From Vibrio splendidus (GTDB lineage Bacteria > Pseudomonadota > Gammaproteobacteria > Enterobacterales > Vibrionaceae), in assembly GCF_024347615.1 (NCBI RefSeq), contig NZ_AP025509.1, forward strand, positions 1,674,001 through 1,738,000: a DNA stretch of 64,000 nt, written 5' to 3'. Shown here in pieces: positions 1 to 8,810 of the stretch. A program made the position numbers and the translations under genes. Every line of letters begins with the position of its first letter. Position 1 is the stretch's first letter. The notes under the pieces were generated by a model. That model did no database searches. It saw nothing but the letters and a program-made list of their open reading frames with translations, and was not told the origin of the DNA.

Positions 1-1260
1 GCCATCACATTGACCAGGGCGCATGAAGTTACCGCAGTTGAGTGCTGTTTGGTGACCTAACACGTTGTTAAAACCGCCGTAGAAGTCGTAAGTCATTGCG
101 AAGATGTAATCCATGTATTGGATAGCATCGCCGTAGTTCACGTCTTCAATCTTATCGTGACCAACACCGATCGCTGATGTTAGCTCGTAAGTACGGCCGT
201 TGTCAGCTTCTAGCTCATCCAACATAACGCGCAGTTCTGCCATCAGTGCAATGTATGCTGGGCCATCATTTTCTGGGTCACCAAGCTCTGGCGCAGCACC
301 GCCACCACCTTGGTATTCCCAGTCGATATCTACACCATCGTAGAATTTCCATGTGTTGAGGAATTTCTTAACAGACGCAACGAAGGTGTCACGGTTGGCT
401 TTGGTTGTGAAATCAAAGAACGGGTCAGACAGCGTCCAGCCGCCAATCGATGGGATGATTTTCAAGTCTGGATTACGCTGTTTTAGCGCCATCATCATCG
501 CGTAGTTACCCTTGATAGGTGAGCTGTATTCGTGACCTGCTTGAGGGAAACTCTTCTGGAAAGCCGCCCAAGGGTCATGAATCACCACTTCGTAATCGTT
601 AACGCCCTGACACGCTGTCATGAGTGCGTTGTAGCTGTTACCGCCTACTGATTTCACTGATTCATTAGGACCACAAATTGGGATGAAGCCGTAAAGGATA
701 TGGGTCAAGTTGTCAGCGGGTAGGTTATCGACTGTGTAATCACGGCCATAGATACCCCACTCAACAAAGTAAGTGCCTACTACCGTGTTTGGGTCGGTGT
801 TGTATGACTTGTTGTTCGGGTCAACGTTCATCGCAAGTGGCGCTAAGTGTGAACCATCGGTATCTGCAATCGTGATCTGAGCAGGAGCACTCTTGGCGCA
901 GCCTGTTTCGTCACACGCCTCGATTTCCATCTGAAATAAGCCGCCTTGGCCGTATTCGAATGAAGCTGTAGTTTGGCTGCCAGTAATAGGGCCAGTGGCC
1001 ACTTTAACGCCATCGAAGTAGATGTTGTACGTGTTTCCTGACGTTCCGCTCCATTGGTTGAACTTGACGTCGACCTTTGCTTTGTCGTGATATTTAACCA
1101 TCTGGTTGTAGCCTGATGTGGTTTCCATCGCGAGTTCAATTTTAGAAAACTGCAGGTTGTTGGAACCGTACATGTCGATGCTAGGTGCTGTTGGATCAGC
1201 TAATGCTGTACCAGATAGCGCTAGAGCAATGCTCGCCGCACAGGTATTTATACGAATCAT
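1..1260 (-). CDS. chiA: Chitinase A, GH18 (3' part beyond window edge)
   Basis: Secreted endochitinase that cleaves chitin to chitooligosaccharides. The first 420 codons are present; the frame is open to base 1, so the gene continues left of the window (Vibrio ChiA is usually about 850 residues). Residues 1-21 are a signal peptide ending TALA before DPTAP. A chitin-binding beta-sandwich domain follows, then the GH18 barrel. The catalytic motif DGVDIDWE is intact, with its glutamate at residue 315, the same number as the catalytic Glu of V. harveyi ChiA. The barrel motif SIGGWTLSDPF is also visible. The ATG at 1258-1260 is chosen because it begins the signal peptide. No clear promoter was identified upstream. 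Confidence 0.94.
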   Translation of the reverse strand, partial: MIRINTCAASIALALSGTALADPTAPSIDMYGSNNLQFSKIELAMETTSGYNQMVKYHDKAKVDVKFNQWSGTSGNTYNIYFDGVKVATGPITGSQTTASFEYGQGGLFQMEIEACDETGCAKSAPAQITIADTDGSHLAPLAMNVDPNNKSYNTDPNTVVGTYFVEWGIYGRDYTVDNLPADNLTHILYGFIPICGPNESVKSVGGNSYNALMTACQGVNDYEVVIHDPWAAFQKSFPQAGHEYSSPIKGNYAMMMALKQRNPDLKIIPSIGGWTLSDPFFDFTTKANRDTFVASVKKFLNTWKFYDGVDIDWEYQGGGGAAPELGDPENDGPAYIALMAELRVMLDELEADNGRTYELTSAIGVGHDKIEDVNYGDAIQYMDYIFAMTYDFYGGFNNVLGHQTALNCGNFMRPGQCDG

Positions 1261-1714
1261 ACTTTTTCTCTCATTCCTTGAAGGTTACGAGAACCAAATG
1301 GCCCCATAAACGGCTCCAGTCAGTTTTGAAGGAGCTTCCCAGTCAGTATTCGAGAGAGTTTTAATTTTATAACTGAAAATAAATACGTTTTCGATGGACA
1401 ACTAAAAAATAGTATTTCGTTACAATTCTGTTGCTTAATGAGTGAGAGGCTGAGTCCATGTTTTATAAAATAAAACACCCTTCAGAAGTAAAATCTCATA
1501 AGTGAAAATCCACGACATGAAGTTATGAAAAGATGCGACAAACGATAAGAAAGTATCGCAAGTTGAAGCAGTATCACAAAGCGAAATGTGTTGGGTGAGC
1601 GGCGCAGATCGGTAGGTAAATATGAAAGTAGTGATGCGGAGAATACTTTTTACGGAGAAGATTATTATTTAGATGACTGTTATTTAGACGACTGAAGAAG
1701 ACTGAGAAGGGGGG
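1261..1714. other. Gene-free interval upstream of chiA
   Basis: This 454-base stretch lies between the start of chiA and the end of the DUF2850 gene, so it should hold the chiA promoter (minus strand). I see no confident promoter hexamers, operator or RNA. A short tandem duplication lies at 1665-1694. Confidence 0.5.
1665..1694. repeat. 15-bp tandem duplication (x2)
   Basis: Two adjacent copies of TTATTTAGAYGACTG differing at one base (T or C). They lie just downstream of the DUF2850 gene in non-coding DNA, and are one of several short tandem duplications in the window. Confidence 0.8.
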
Positions 1715-2179
1715 TTATCTTTTGAATTGCTCGGCTAAAGAAGCCCGTCTTTGTTGCATCACACTGTGGGTATCACCAACTGCAGTATCCTCGTAGCCTT
1801 CTTTAATAAATTGCTGAGATGGTACGCTTGGCTCTAATCGCTTCAAGCGAGGCGAATCGTAAGTACCACTGATGGTGTAAACGGTGGTTCCAGAGCCAGT
1901 GTTGATCGTGACGATCTTCCCGTCAAAATCGAATGAGGTAGTGATAAGACGATGATTCATCATCACACCGTTTTCTGAAAGTGTCAGGATGTCGGTGTTG
2001 TAAGGTGGCGCCGCAATCTCTATCCATGTGCCATAGACGTTGCTTGGGCTGACAGATTGCTGGTGGGCTTGGTAAGCAAAATAGCCCGCGGTGAGGGCAA
2101 CCATAAAGCCAGCTAATAGGAAGCTGTAGAGTAACGAGTTGGCAAATAGATCTCTGCTTTTAGTCGGCTTTTTTGCCAT
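1715..2179 (-). CDS. DUF2850 family membrane-anchored protein
   Basis: A 154-residue protein. One hydrophobic segment at about residues 14-36 follows a basic N-terminus (KKPTKSR), giving a signal-anchor topology with the C-terminal domain outside the cytoplasmic membrane. The soluble part contains VYGTWIEIAAPPYNTDI, which I recognise from the DUF2850 family of Vibrio proteins. Function is unknown. The gene stands alone, convergent with nothing obvious and divergent from ppnP. Confidence 0.75.
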   Translation of the reverse strand: MAKKPTKSRDLFANSLLYSFLLAGFMVALTAGYFAYQAHQQSVSPSNVYGTWIEIAAPPYNTDILTLSENGVMMNHRLITTSFDFDGKIVTINTGSGTTVYTISGTYDSPRLKRLEPSVPSQQFIKEGYEDTAVGDTHSVMQQRRASLAEQFKR

Positions 2180-2486
2180 TATCTCTTCATTTTTCGACTG
2201 ATATTGTTTTAGATTCTATTAACTAAAACCTTAGTTTGCAAAAATTGTTCTAAGAGTTAGAAGCAGGATCGAATGTTCTAATAAATTTGGTTGCGTTAGT
2301 GGTTTTTAGCCTTGCTCCTCAGTATTTACGTTGTCAATGAAAGCGAATTCCAGAAATGCTTAAGCTATGCGTATTTATTTCTTGTAGGAAAGTCTCGAAT
2401 TGGTTAAAACAATTATCACCTAAATTTACGCATAGGCTTACTCGGTGAGCTCAATAATTGCAATTTGAAGATAACAAGGAAGTACA
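2180..2486. other. Intergenic interval between divergent DUF2850 and ppnP
   Basis: This 307-base AT-rich interval must carry the promoters of the DUF2850 gene and ppnP. I could not place a convincing -35/-10 pair or operator. Confidence 0.4.
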
Positions 2487-2768
2487 ATGATTAAAGAAAA
2501 CACATACTTTGAAGGTGGCGTTAAGTCGTTAGCGTTTAACCAGTCTGGTGCTGATGTGAGTGTTGGTGTAATGGCGGCTGGTGAGTACACGTTTGGTACT
2601 GCGGCTCCAGAAAAGATGACGGTTGTTAAAGGTGCTTTGATTGTAAAGCGTGTTGGCGATGATGACTGGACGACATATCAATCTGGTGAGTCTTTTGACG
2701 TTGCAGGTGATTCTTCATTCGACCTACAGGTAAAAGAAGCGACAGCTTACCTGTGTGAGTATTTGTAA
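2487..2768 (+). CDS. ppnP: Pyrimidine/purine nucleoside phosphorylase PpnP
   Basis: A 93-residue single-domain cupin (formerly YaiE/DUF1255) that phosphorolyses several nucleosides to free base and ribose-1-phosphate in nucleotide salvage. The length matches the family (about 94), and the sequence is typical throughout (EGGVKSLAF, GEYTFGTAAPEKMTVV, GESFDVAGDSSFDLQV). The ATG follows a Shine-Dalgarno-like aaggaag. It is a single-gene unit followed by a hairpin. Confidence 0.9.
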   Translation: MIKENTYFEGGVKSLAFNQSGADVSVGVMAAGEYTFGTAAPEKMTVVKGALIVKRVGDDDWTTYQSGESFDVAGDSSFDLQVKEATAYLCEYL

Positions 2769-2818
2769 CTCGCTCTAAATTCGTTTAATCAGGGCATCGT
2801 TTATCTCTGATTAAATAG

Positions 2819-2846
2819 AAAAAAACCACGCTCTAAGAGCGTGGTT
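2819..2846 (-). terminator. Rho-independent terminator
   Basis: The arms AACCACGCTCT and AGAGCGTGGTT form a near-perfect stem. The A-run at 2819-2825 gives a U-tract on the minus strand, so it best terminates the pirin transcript arriving from 2999. It may also stop ppnP transcripts weakly. Confidence 0.8.
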
Positions 2847-2934
2847 AAATAAGTGATAGTAACCGGCAGTGGATAGTGTCACTTGTTTTTGCAGTCATCA
2901 AATGGATGACCAAATCGTTGTTCGTTGCAAAATC

Positions 2935-2981
2935 TCTTCAATCTTCAATCTTCAATTCAAAGCTCAAAGCTCAAAGCTCAA
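2935..2981. repeat. Two adjacent heptamer arrays
   Basis: Three copies of TCTTCAA (2935-2955) are followed, after five bases, by three copies of AGCTCAA (2961-2981). The arrays lie just past the 3' end of the pirin gene, in non-coding DNA. Confidence 0.85.
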
Positions 2982-2998
2982 AGACAGACATTGGTAAA

Positions 2999-3871
2999 TC
3001 AGTAAGTCTCAAATACGCCGTCGTTGTAATCCTGAATCGTCTGTTCAATCTCTTCCATTGAATTCATGACGAACGGACCATAGTGCACAACAGGTTCATT
3101 AATCGGTTCACCAGAAAAAACCAGCACACCTGAATCTTCTAAGCTGTCTAAAGAAAGCCAGTCAGCTTTGGTGAGCAGGGCAAGCTGACCTTGCTTGATC
3201 ACTTTGTCGCCAATCTTAATGCTGCCTCGGTACACATAAGTCATGGCATTGTGATTAACATTAGTCCCTAACGTCACTTTTTGCCCAGCATGAGAGCGCC
3301 AATCCGCAACGCTTAATGGCACACCTGTTTTCTGCAATGGACCTTGCGCTCGTAAAGCCTCTGAATCATCGTTAGTTTGGTTATGCAGTTCAAACCCACC
3401 GGCTATCACTCTCAATAAACCACGTTGTTCGCTTTGGTGTTCTGTAATGCTTTCACTCTGGAAGTCGTGATATTGCGCGGGCAGCATTTTGTGTGACGCA
3501 GGCTGATTTATCCAAATCTGAAAGCCATGCAGTGCGCCTTCTTCCATCATTGGCATTTCGCTGTGAATAACACCACGACCCGCGGCCATCCACTGTACGC
3601 CACCGCTGCGTAGCTCTCCAACATTCCCCATGTGGTCTTTGTGTTGAAAGTGACCTTGGAGCATGTAAGTGAGCGTTTCTATCCCACGGTGAGGGTGCGG
3701 AGGAAAGCCACCAACATAGTCTTTGCTTTCATCCGACTTAAGTTCATCAATCATCAAAAATGGAGAGAAACGCGTGTTATTGAAGCCAGCGAGCCTTTGG
3801 ATTTTGACGCCATCACCATCGGAGGTCGCATGTGCTGCAATCACATGATCTACTGTTCTTACACTCGTCAT
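2999..3871 (-). CDS. Pirin family protein
   Basis: A 290-residue bicupin. The N-terminal pirin cupin carries the metal-site motif HPHRGIETLTYML, with further histidine and glutamate in the VIHSEMP region; a C-terminal pirin domain follows. The length is normal for bacterial pirins. Bacterial homologues have been reported as quercetin dioxygenases or as regulators of metabolic enzymes, and the sequence does not show which applies. It is a single-gene unit, with a minus-strand terminator at 2819-2846. Confidence 0.88.
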   Translation of the reverse strand: MTSVRTVDHVIAAHATSDGDGVKIQRLAGFNNTRFSPFLMIDELKSDESKDYVGGFPPHPHRGIETLTYMLQGHFQHKDHMGNVGELRSGGVQWMAAGRGVIHSEMPMMEEGALHGFQIWINQPASHKMLPAQYHDFQSESITEHQSEQRGLLRVIAGGFELHNQTNDDSEALRAQGPLQKTGVPLSVADWRSHAGQKVTLGTNVNHNAMTYVYRGSIKIGDKVIKQGQLALLTKADWLSLDSLEDSGVLVFSGEPINEPVVHYGPFVMNSMEEIEQTIQDYNDGVFETY

Positions 3872-3959
3872 TTTGAAATCCTCATAAACTTGAATAGCTG
3901 TAGTTTATGTAATTTGATTTTAAAAGAAGATGGCATAGCGTTGAGTGACTTATTCGAAA

Positions 3960-3999
3960 ATTTTGAACAGGTAACAATAATTTTGAACAGGTAACAATA
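3960..3999. repeat. Perfect 20-bp tandem duplication
   Basis: The unit attttgaacaggtaacaata occurs twice in perfect tandem, between the divergent pirin gene and the small membrane-protein gene at 4049. A change in copy number would alter the spacing of any promoter here. Confidence 0.9.
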
Positions 4000-4048
4000 T
4001 GAAATTATGTCTATACTCAATATAGAGTAGACCGCCAAGGAGGCCGCT

Positions 4049-4330
4049 ATGGCAGTACAGCAAAAACATGGCGAAAGGCAAGGTCGGATGGGCTTTGATA
4101 ACGACTTTACAACGGAGCAAGGGCAGCGTTTTACCGAGGTTGCGAACAGCGCCGTTAAACGTCGCGTGAAAAAGCGTGCAATTGAAGCGCCGTTTATTCA
4201 GTCGGCTAAGCAAGCTGCTTTTAAAACGGTAGTGAGACCTAGAGGCAATAACCCAAACCGAACACGACAAGTCGTATGGATGATTGTGATCGGGTTAGTG
4301 AGCCTATGGCTTATGTATATGGCAGGTTAG
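4049..4330 (+). CDS. Hypothetical small membrane protein
   Basis: A 93-residue protein that I do not recognise. The first 70 residues are very basic (for example KRRVKKRAIE and RPRGNNPNRTRQ). The last 20 form one hydrophobic helix, so it looks tail-anchored with a cationic cytoplasmic domain. A strong ribosome-binding site (caaggagg, 7 bases before the ATG) and an intact frame support a real gene. The opposite-strand frame in the same place has no such signal. Confidence 0.55.
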   Translation: MAVQQKHGERQGRMGFDNDFTTEQGQRFTEVANSAVKRRVKKRAIEAPFIQSAKQAAFKTVVRPRGNNPNRTRQVVWMIVIGLVSLWLMYMAG

Positions 4331-4358
4331 TGCGTTTAGCCGTCAGCGATATTAATGG

Positions 4359-5582
4359 TTAACGTTGACGCGTTTTTAACAGCGTAACATTGTTCCCTTC
4401 GACTTTTGCTTCAAGACAATCTTCAAGCTCAGATGAATCCGATTCTGAGAAGGTTAGGTTCGTCGGTAGTTCTTCGATCAATGTCGATACTGGATTGTCG
4501 TGATAATAAGCGTATCGGTTTTTTCCTGAATGCTTGGCAACATACATCGCTTTATCAGCACATCTCGTCAGTTCATGTAGCTCTTGAGCATCTTGCGGAT
4601 ACAAAGACACCCCAACACTGAGCGTCAATTCCTTGATTCTCTCGTTTGTCTGGCAACCACTTTCGAATAACCCACAAATCCTATCTAAAATACCGTCTAG
4701 ATCTTTACGAGTTGGTACATCGTAGAGCATCAAAACAAACTCGTCGCCAGCAAAGCGCGCAATCGAATAGTCGTATTCATGGCTTTTTCTGTCTCTGGTT
4801 CGAATGTTGTTACTCAAGCGATTGGCAAAGTGCTGTAAGACACTGTCTCCTACGTCGTGCCCGTAGCTGTCGTTAATGCCTTTAAAGTCATCAATATCTA
4901 AAAAGACCAATGCCGTAAGTGATCGCTCACTATCCACTGTCGCAAGCTTTTCCACCGCCCAGCGCTCAAAGCTCCAACGGTTGGCCAATCCGGTAAGTTG
5001 GTCTCTGTAGGCGAGATCTTCAATGCCTTCTTTATAAAGGCGTTGGATATAACTGACGGCTTTTGTGTAGTAATAAGCGGATGTGTGACACACCAAGCTC
5101 ATGGTAAATAGGCTAAGAATAAATCGGTGTGTACTGTTAAATGGCAAAGAAAAGTTATTGGGCATCGCCGTAATTAAGGTGCTGATAAACAGACAAAATG
5201 AGGTGCTGAAGATAATGCCAATTCTGAAATCGTTAATGAAAATGACGGCTGCCAGAATAGGGTAGAGCCAAAGTATCCGGTCGGGAATAGCGTGACTGTA
5301 CAAGAATAGGATAACCCCTTGTACCAGAAGAACACCACTCAGAATCAATTCTGAATATTCAGGGTTAATGACTTTTCTTACGTAAAATGCATTGGAGATA
5401 GCGATCAGTGCAAAACACAATTCGAAAACCGACAGTGTGTAATGTTGGCCTTGGAAGTAAGCCCAAGTGTAGAAAATGAATAACGCAGCGGCAGTCAGTG
5501 AAAAGGAGTGGACAATTTTTTGCTTGCGGGTGGACCGTATGTCCGCCATTTCTTCTAGGTGTCTGCCGACCAGCCTTTTCAT
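4359..5582 (-). CDS. Membrane GGDEF protein, probable diguanylate cyclase
   Basis: A 407-residue protein. About six hydrophobic segments (roughly residues 25-190) form an uncharacterised membrane sensor; a C-terminal GGDEF domain makes cyclic di-GMP from two GTP. Visible motifs are DQLTGLANRWSFE, the metal-binding FLDIDDFKGINDSYGHDVGD, and the signature as AGDEF (residues 278-282). AGDEF has been shown active in V. cholerae VCA0965, so activity is plausible. The usual RxxD product-inhibition site before the signature is absent (HEYD region), suggesting no canonical feedback inhibition. Gene stands alone. Confidence 0.88.
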   Translation of the reverse strand: MKRLVGRHLEEMADIRSTRKQKIVHSFSLTAAALFIFYTWAYFQGQHYTLSVFELCFALIAISNAFYVRKVINPEYSELILSGVLLVQGVILFLYSHAIPDRILWLYPILAAVIFINDFRIGIIFSTSFCLFISTLITAMPNNFSLPFNSTHRFILSLFTMSLVCHTSAYYYTKAVSYIQRLYKEGIEDLAYRDQLTGLANRWSFERWAVEKLATVDSERSLTALVFLDIDDFKGINDSYGHDVGDSVLQHFANRLSNNIRTRDRKSHEYDYSIARFAGDEFVLMLYDVPTRKDLDGILDRICGLFESGCQTNERIKELTLSVGVSLYPQDAQELHELTRCADKAMYVAKHSGKNRYAYYHDNPVSTLIEELPTNLTFSESDSSELEDCLEAKVEGNNVTLLKTRQR

Positions 5583-5830
5583 GTGATTTGTGCCAAAGAT
5601 TTTGATAATGGAGTTAATAGTAGATTAGATAATAAGCTACGCGGAGATTTAGAGGGCTATTTAGTGTGATTGTTATCAAGGTTTTATACTAAAAACTAAT
5701 CAACCGATAATAAATAGTGATGTGTATCACTGATGGCGCAAGCTTGTCCGAGAGTGAGATAATCAAGGTTCGAATTGGCAAAAGCGATTTAGTTATTATC
5801 TACTTGCTTTCCAATGATTTACTCAACATA

Positions 5831-5902
5831 GTTTATAGATAGCTAAATGTTTATAGATAGCTAAATGCTTGTAGATAGCTAAATGTTTATAGATACCTAA
5901 AT
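5831..5902. repeat. 18-bp tandem repeat, four units
   Basis: Four head-to-tail units of GTTTATAGATAGCTAAAT (5831, 5849, 5867, 5885), the first two identical and the others with one or two changes. The array ends 16 bases before the DUF1840 start codon, within the 336-base interval 5583-5918. I see nothing else certain in that interval. Confidence 0.93.
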
Positions 5903-5918
5903 TTGATAGAGGCTCATT

Positions 5919-6257
5919 ATGTTAATTACCTTTAGTTGCAAGGCTCATGCTAGCGTCACTATGTTTGGTGAGGTAGGTCTTCAGTTCATTAAGATGCTTG
6001 GACATAGTGGCGCGATCCCAGGAGCCATTGATGCTTCAGCGGTCCCTCAAGCACTAAACAACTTACGTGCTGCGATCGCCGCTGAGCAGAGCAAACCGGT
6101 AGAGCAAGAAAATGCGGATGACGACAATGAAGAAGAGGTTGTTGAAGCGCCTGTTAATATCGGTAGCCGAGCTTTTCCGCTAGTCGAACTATTGAAAGCA
6201 GCTATCAAAGATGAATGCGAAGTTATGTGGGAAGACGGCAGCGGTAAACGATTGTAG
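5919..6257 (+). CDS. DUF1840 domain-containing protein
   Basis: A 112-residue protein with the compact DUF1840 features: an N-terminal MLITFSCKAHASVTMFG segment, a central acidic stretch (ENADDDNEEEVVEAP) and a C-terminal LVELLKAAIKDECEVMWE segment. Function is unknown. The start follows an AT-rich repeat array and lacks a strong ribosome-binding site (only gaggc at -13). A terminator hairpin follows at 6318. Confidence 0.8.
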   Translation: MLITFSCKAHASVTMFGEVGLQFIKMLGHSGAIPGAIDASAVPQALNNLRAAIAAEQSKPVEQENADDDNEEEVVEAPVNIGSRAFPLVELLKAAIKDECEVMWEDGSGKRL

Positions 6258-6317
6258 TTCGATTCGCGCAAAACGTAACAAGCCTATCGAATCTATTTTA
6301 ATAGGAATGAATGTTGA

Positions 6318-6377
6318 GCCAGTGTCGGGCATACCATGGAGTTTGATGGTGATGAATCGACACTGGCGCTTTTTTTA
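6318..6377 (+). terminator. Terminator after DUF1840 gene
   Basis: The arms GCCAGTGTCG (6318-6327) and CGACACTGGC (6358-6367) are perfectly complementary, with a 30-base loop, followed by GCTTTTTTTA. It insulates the uhpT promoter from upstream transcription. Confidence 0.85.
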
Positions 6378-6479
6378 GGCGAAGTGTTTCACTTGTGTCT
6401 GTTCGTTTACAAAGTTCATCAGCCTTGAAATGAGTAACTTTTGTTATCGTAATATCAATACATAACAGACCGTAAACAA

Positions 6480-6591
6480 AGTGATGCTGTTCACGCTTTC
6501 TTGACTCCCAATTCTGAACTAGGAATTTTTCCTAGTTATTCTAAGACCCTCTCTCATGCGGTCGATTTTTAGACTCCTTATTATTTCACGG
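6480..6591 (+). promoter_or_regulatory. uhpT control region: CRP-like site, candidate UhpA boxes, -10
   Basis: The CRP-like site GTGATGCTGTTCAC (6481-6494) is centred at 6487.5. The 17-bp palindrome CTAGGAATTTTTCCTAG (6519-6535), a second box CTAAGACC (6541-6548) and CTCATG (6553-6558) follow. TATTAT (6579-6584) is a -10 candidate giving a start near 6591, which puts the CRP centre near -103.5, the position known for E. coli uhpT. The same boxes with identical spacing occur before manA. Assigning them to UhpA is inference. Confidence 0.72.
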
Positions 6592-6659
6592 TCAACTAAC
6601 AAAGAATGCATGGTCGCAATTATGCCGTGCAGACCTCATAAATAATAAGAGAGTTCACA

Positions 6660-8054
6660 ATGTTAAAGTTCCTAGATCAGGTTCGAAAACCGACACTGGA
6701 TCTTCCGGTCGAAACCAGAAGAAAAATGTGGTTTAAACCCTTCCTACAATCTTACCTAGTCGTGTTCATTGGCTATCTAACCATGTATTTGATCCGTAAG
6801 AACTTCAATGTCGCGCAAAACGACATGATTTCTACTTATGGGTTATCAATGACGGATCTAGGTCTTATCGGTCTTGGTTTCTCAATTACTTATGGTATTG
6901 GTAAAACCGTCGTTTCCTATTACGCCGATGGTAAAAATACCAAACAGTTCCTGCCATTCATGCTTGTCCTTTCTGGTATTGCCATGTTGGGCTTCAGCTT
7001 CAGTATGGGTGGCGGCAGCGCTAGCTTATTCATGATGGTTGCCTTCTACGCACTGAGTGGTTTTTTCCAAAGTACGGGTGGCCCTTCAAGTTACTCAACC
7101 ATCACTAAATGGACGCCTCGCAATAAGCGTGGTTCATATTTAGGTCTTTGGAATATGTCACATAACGTGGGTGGTGCGGGTGCAGCTGGTGTTGCTCTGT
7201 TTGGCGCAAACTACCTATTTGATGGCAACGTAATTGGCATGTTTGTTTTCCCATCTATCATCGCGATTGTGGTTGGTTTCATTGGTATGCGCTTTGGTAA
7301 CGACTCTCCAGAAGCATACGGCTTAGGTACGGTTGAAGAGTTGTTTGATGAAGAAATTAGCGAAGAAGATACTATCGCTGAAGAAAATCAAATGACCAAG
7401 AAAGAGATCTTTGTTGAATACATTCTAAAAAACAAAGTGATCTGGTTACTCTGCTTCGCGAATATCTTTTTATACATTGTTCGTATCGGTATCGATCAAT
7501 GGTCTACCGTTTACGCGTATCAAGAGCTAGGTCTATCAAAGGAAACTGCGATTTCAGGCTTTACTCTGTTTGAAGTCGGTGCTCTGGTTGGTACATTGAT
7601 GTGGGGTTATTTATCAGACCTTGCGAACGGACGTCGTGCTTTAGTTGCTTGTGTATCGCTTGGATTGATTATTGTCTCTCTAGAGTTCTACCAAAATGCA
7701 ACGAGTGAGTTCATGTACCTAGCGTCACTATTCGTACTGGGCTTCCTAGTGTTCGGTCCTCAACTGTTGATTGGTGTTGCTGCAGTAGGTTTTGTACCTA
7801 AGAAAGCAATCAGTGTTGCTGACGGCGTGAAAGGCACATTTGCTTACCTAATTGGTGACAGCTTTGCCAAACTTGGTCTAGGTATGATTGCGGACGGAAC
7901 GCCAATTTTCGGCTTAACGGGTTGGAAGGGGACATTCGCAGCACTCGATACGTCAGCTGCCATTTGTATCGTGTTATTGCTATTCGTTGCGGTTGCGGAA
8001 GAGAAGAAGATTCGTCACGCGAAGAAGATGCACCTAGCGGCTCAAAACGCGTAA
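6660..8054 (+). CDS. uhpT: Hexose-6-phosphate:phosphate antiporter UhpT
   Basis: A 464-residue, 12-helix major facilitator (organophosphate:phosphate antiporter family) of the inner membrane, which imports glucose-6-, fructose-6- and mannose-6-phosphate in exchange for inorganic phosphate. Near-identity to E. coli UhpT (463 residues) is visible from the N-terminus ([19 protein letters not shown]) onward, including [34 protein letters not shown] and [20 protein letters not shown]. Unlike in E. coli, it lies upstream of uhpABC. It has its own control region and is followed by a terminator. Confidence 0.96.
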   Translation: MLKFLDQVRKPTLDLPVETRRKMWFKPFLQSYLVVFIGYLTMYLIRKNFNVAQNDMISTYGLSMTDLGLIGLGFSITYGIGKTVVSYYADGKNTKQFLPFMLVLSGIAMLGFSFSMGGGSASLFMMVAFYALSGFFQSTGGPSSYSTITKWTPRNKRGSYLGLWNMSHNVGGAGAAGVALFGANYLFDGNVIGMFVFPSIIAIVVGFIGMRFGNDSPEAYGLGTVEELFDEEISEEDTIAEENQMTKKEIFVEYILKNKVIWLLCFANIFLYIVRIGIDQWSTVYAYQELGLSKETAISGFTLFEVGALVGTLMWGYLSDLANGRRALVACVSLGLIIVSLEFYQNATSEFMYLASLFVLGFLVFGPQLLIGVAAVGFVPKKAISVADGVKGTFAYLIGDSFAKLGLGMIADGTPIFGLTGWKGTFAALDTSAAICIVLLLFVAVAEEKKIRHAKKMHLAAQNA

Positions 8055-8146
8055 TTAGTCTCTCGTGCTTTATTTGATTAAAGCACGTGAGATCATACCA
8101 ATCGTTAGTTCGATTCAGTATCATCTCTATCAATAAATTTAATAAT

Positions 8147-8177
8147 AAATAGCTCCTGTCGGGGCTATTTTTCTTTC
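8147..8177 (+). terminator. Terminator between uhpT and uhpA
   Basis: AATAGCTCC-TGTC-GGGGCTATT forms a short stem followed by a T-rich run (TTTCTTTCTT). It should uncouple the strongly induced uhpT transcript from uhpABC. Confidence 0.75.
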
Positions 8178-8201
8178 TTACTCTTAATTCTGGTTAATAT
8201 C

Positions 8202-8810
8202 ATGATTAATGTTGCGCTTGTTGATGACCACGTCATTGTTCGTTCGGGCTTTGCTCAATTACTCAGTCTTGAAACTGATATTACGGTCGTGGGTGAATTC
8301 AACTCTGCGGCAGAAGCGCGCCTCGGATTGCCAAGTTGTCACCCTGATGTCGTTATCTTGGATATTTCAATGCAGGATGAAAGTGGCTTGAGCTTATTGG
8401 AAGAAATTCCATCAGGCATTGCCAGTATCATGCTGAGCGTGCATGACTCTCCGGCAATGGTTGAGAAGTCATTAGAGTTAGGAGCCAAAGGTTATCTCAG
8501 CAAGCGCTGCAGCCCAGATGAGTTAATCCAAGCCGTACACACGAGCGCAAATGGTGGCTGTTATCTCACGCCCGATATCGCTATAAAGCTTGCGACACCA
8601 ATGAAGAATAAAGCCTCTTTAAATCAACTCACCCGCAGAGAAAGCGAAGTGTGTCAGTTATTGGCAACGGGGCTCGATGTGAAATCTATCGCCGTTGAGC
8701 TAGGGGTTAGTCATAAAACGGTGCATGTACACCGTGCCAATGCGATGGACAAACTCAATGTTAAGAACAACGTTGAGTTAGCTAAATTGTTCACTCAAGA
8801 TCAGTACTAA
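8202..8810 (+). CDS. uhpA: UhpA response regulator (NarL/FixJ type)
   Basis: A 202-residue transcription factor activating hexose-phosphate uptake genes. The receiver domain (1-120) shows the acidic pair DDH near the N-terminus, the phospho-acceptor Asp in VVILDIS and the conserved Lys in KGYLSKR. The LuxR-type helix-turn-helix (about 138-195) contains [15 protein letters not shown] and [13 protein letters not shown]. It is the first gene of uhpABC; its stop codon overlaps the uhpB start by one base. Confidence 0.94.
   Translation: MINVALVDDHVIVRSGFAQLLSLETDITVVGEFNSAAEARLGLPSCHPDVVILDISMQDESGLSLLEEIPSGIASIMLSVHDSPAMVEKSLELGAKGYLSKRCSPDELIQAVHTSANGGCYLTPDIAIKLATPMKNKASLNQLTRRESEVCQLLATGLDVKSIAVELGVSHKTVHVHRANAMDKLNVKNNVELAKLFTQDQY

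Noticed and set aside
2876..3061. 61-codon frame across the heptamer arrays
   Set aside because: Composed largely of repeat sequence and the antisense of the pirin 3' end; no translation signals.
5831..5902. Possible CRISPR array
   Set aside because: Units are directly adjacent with no spacers, and no cas gene is nearby; it is a simple tandem repeat.
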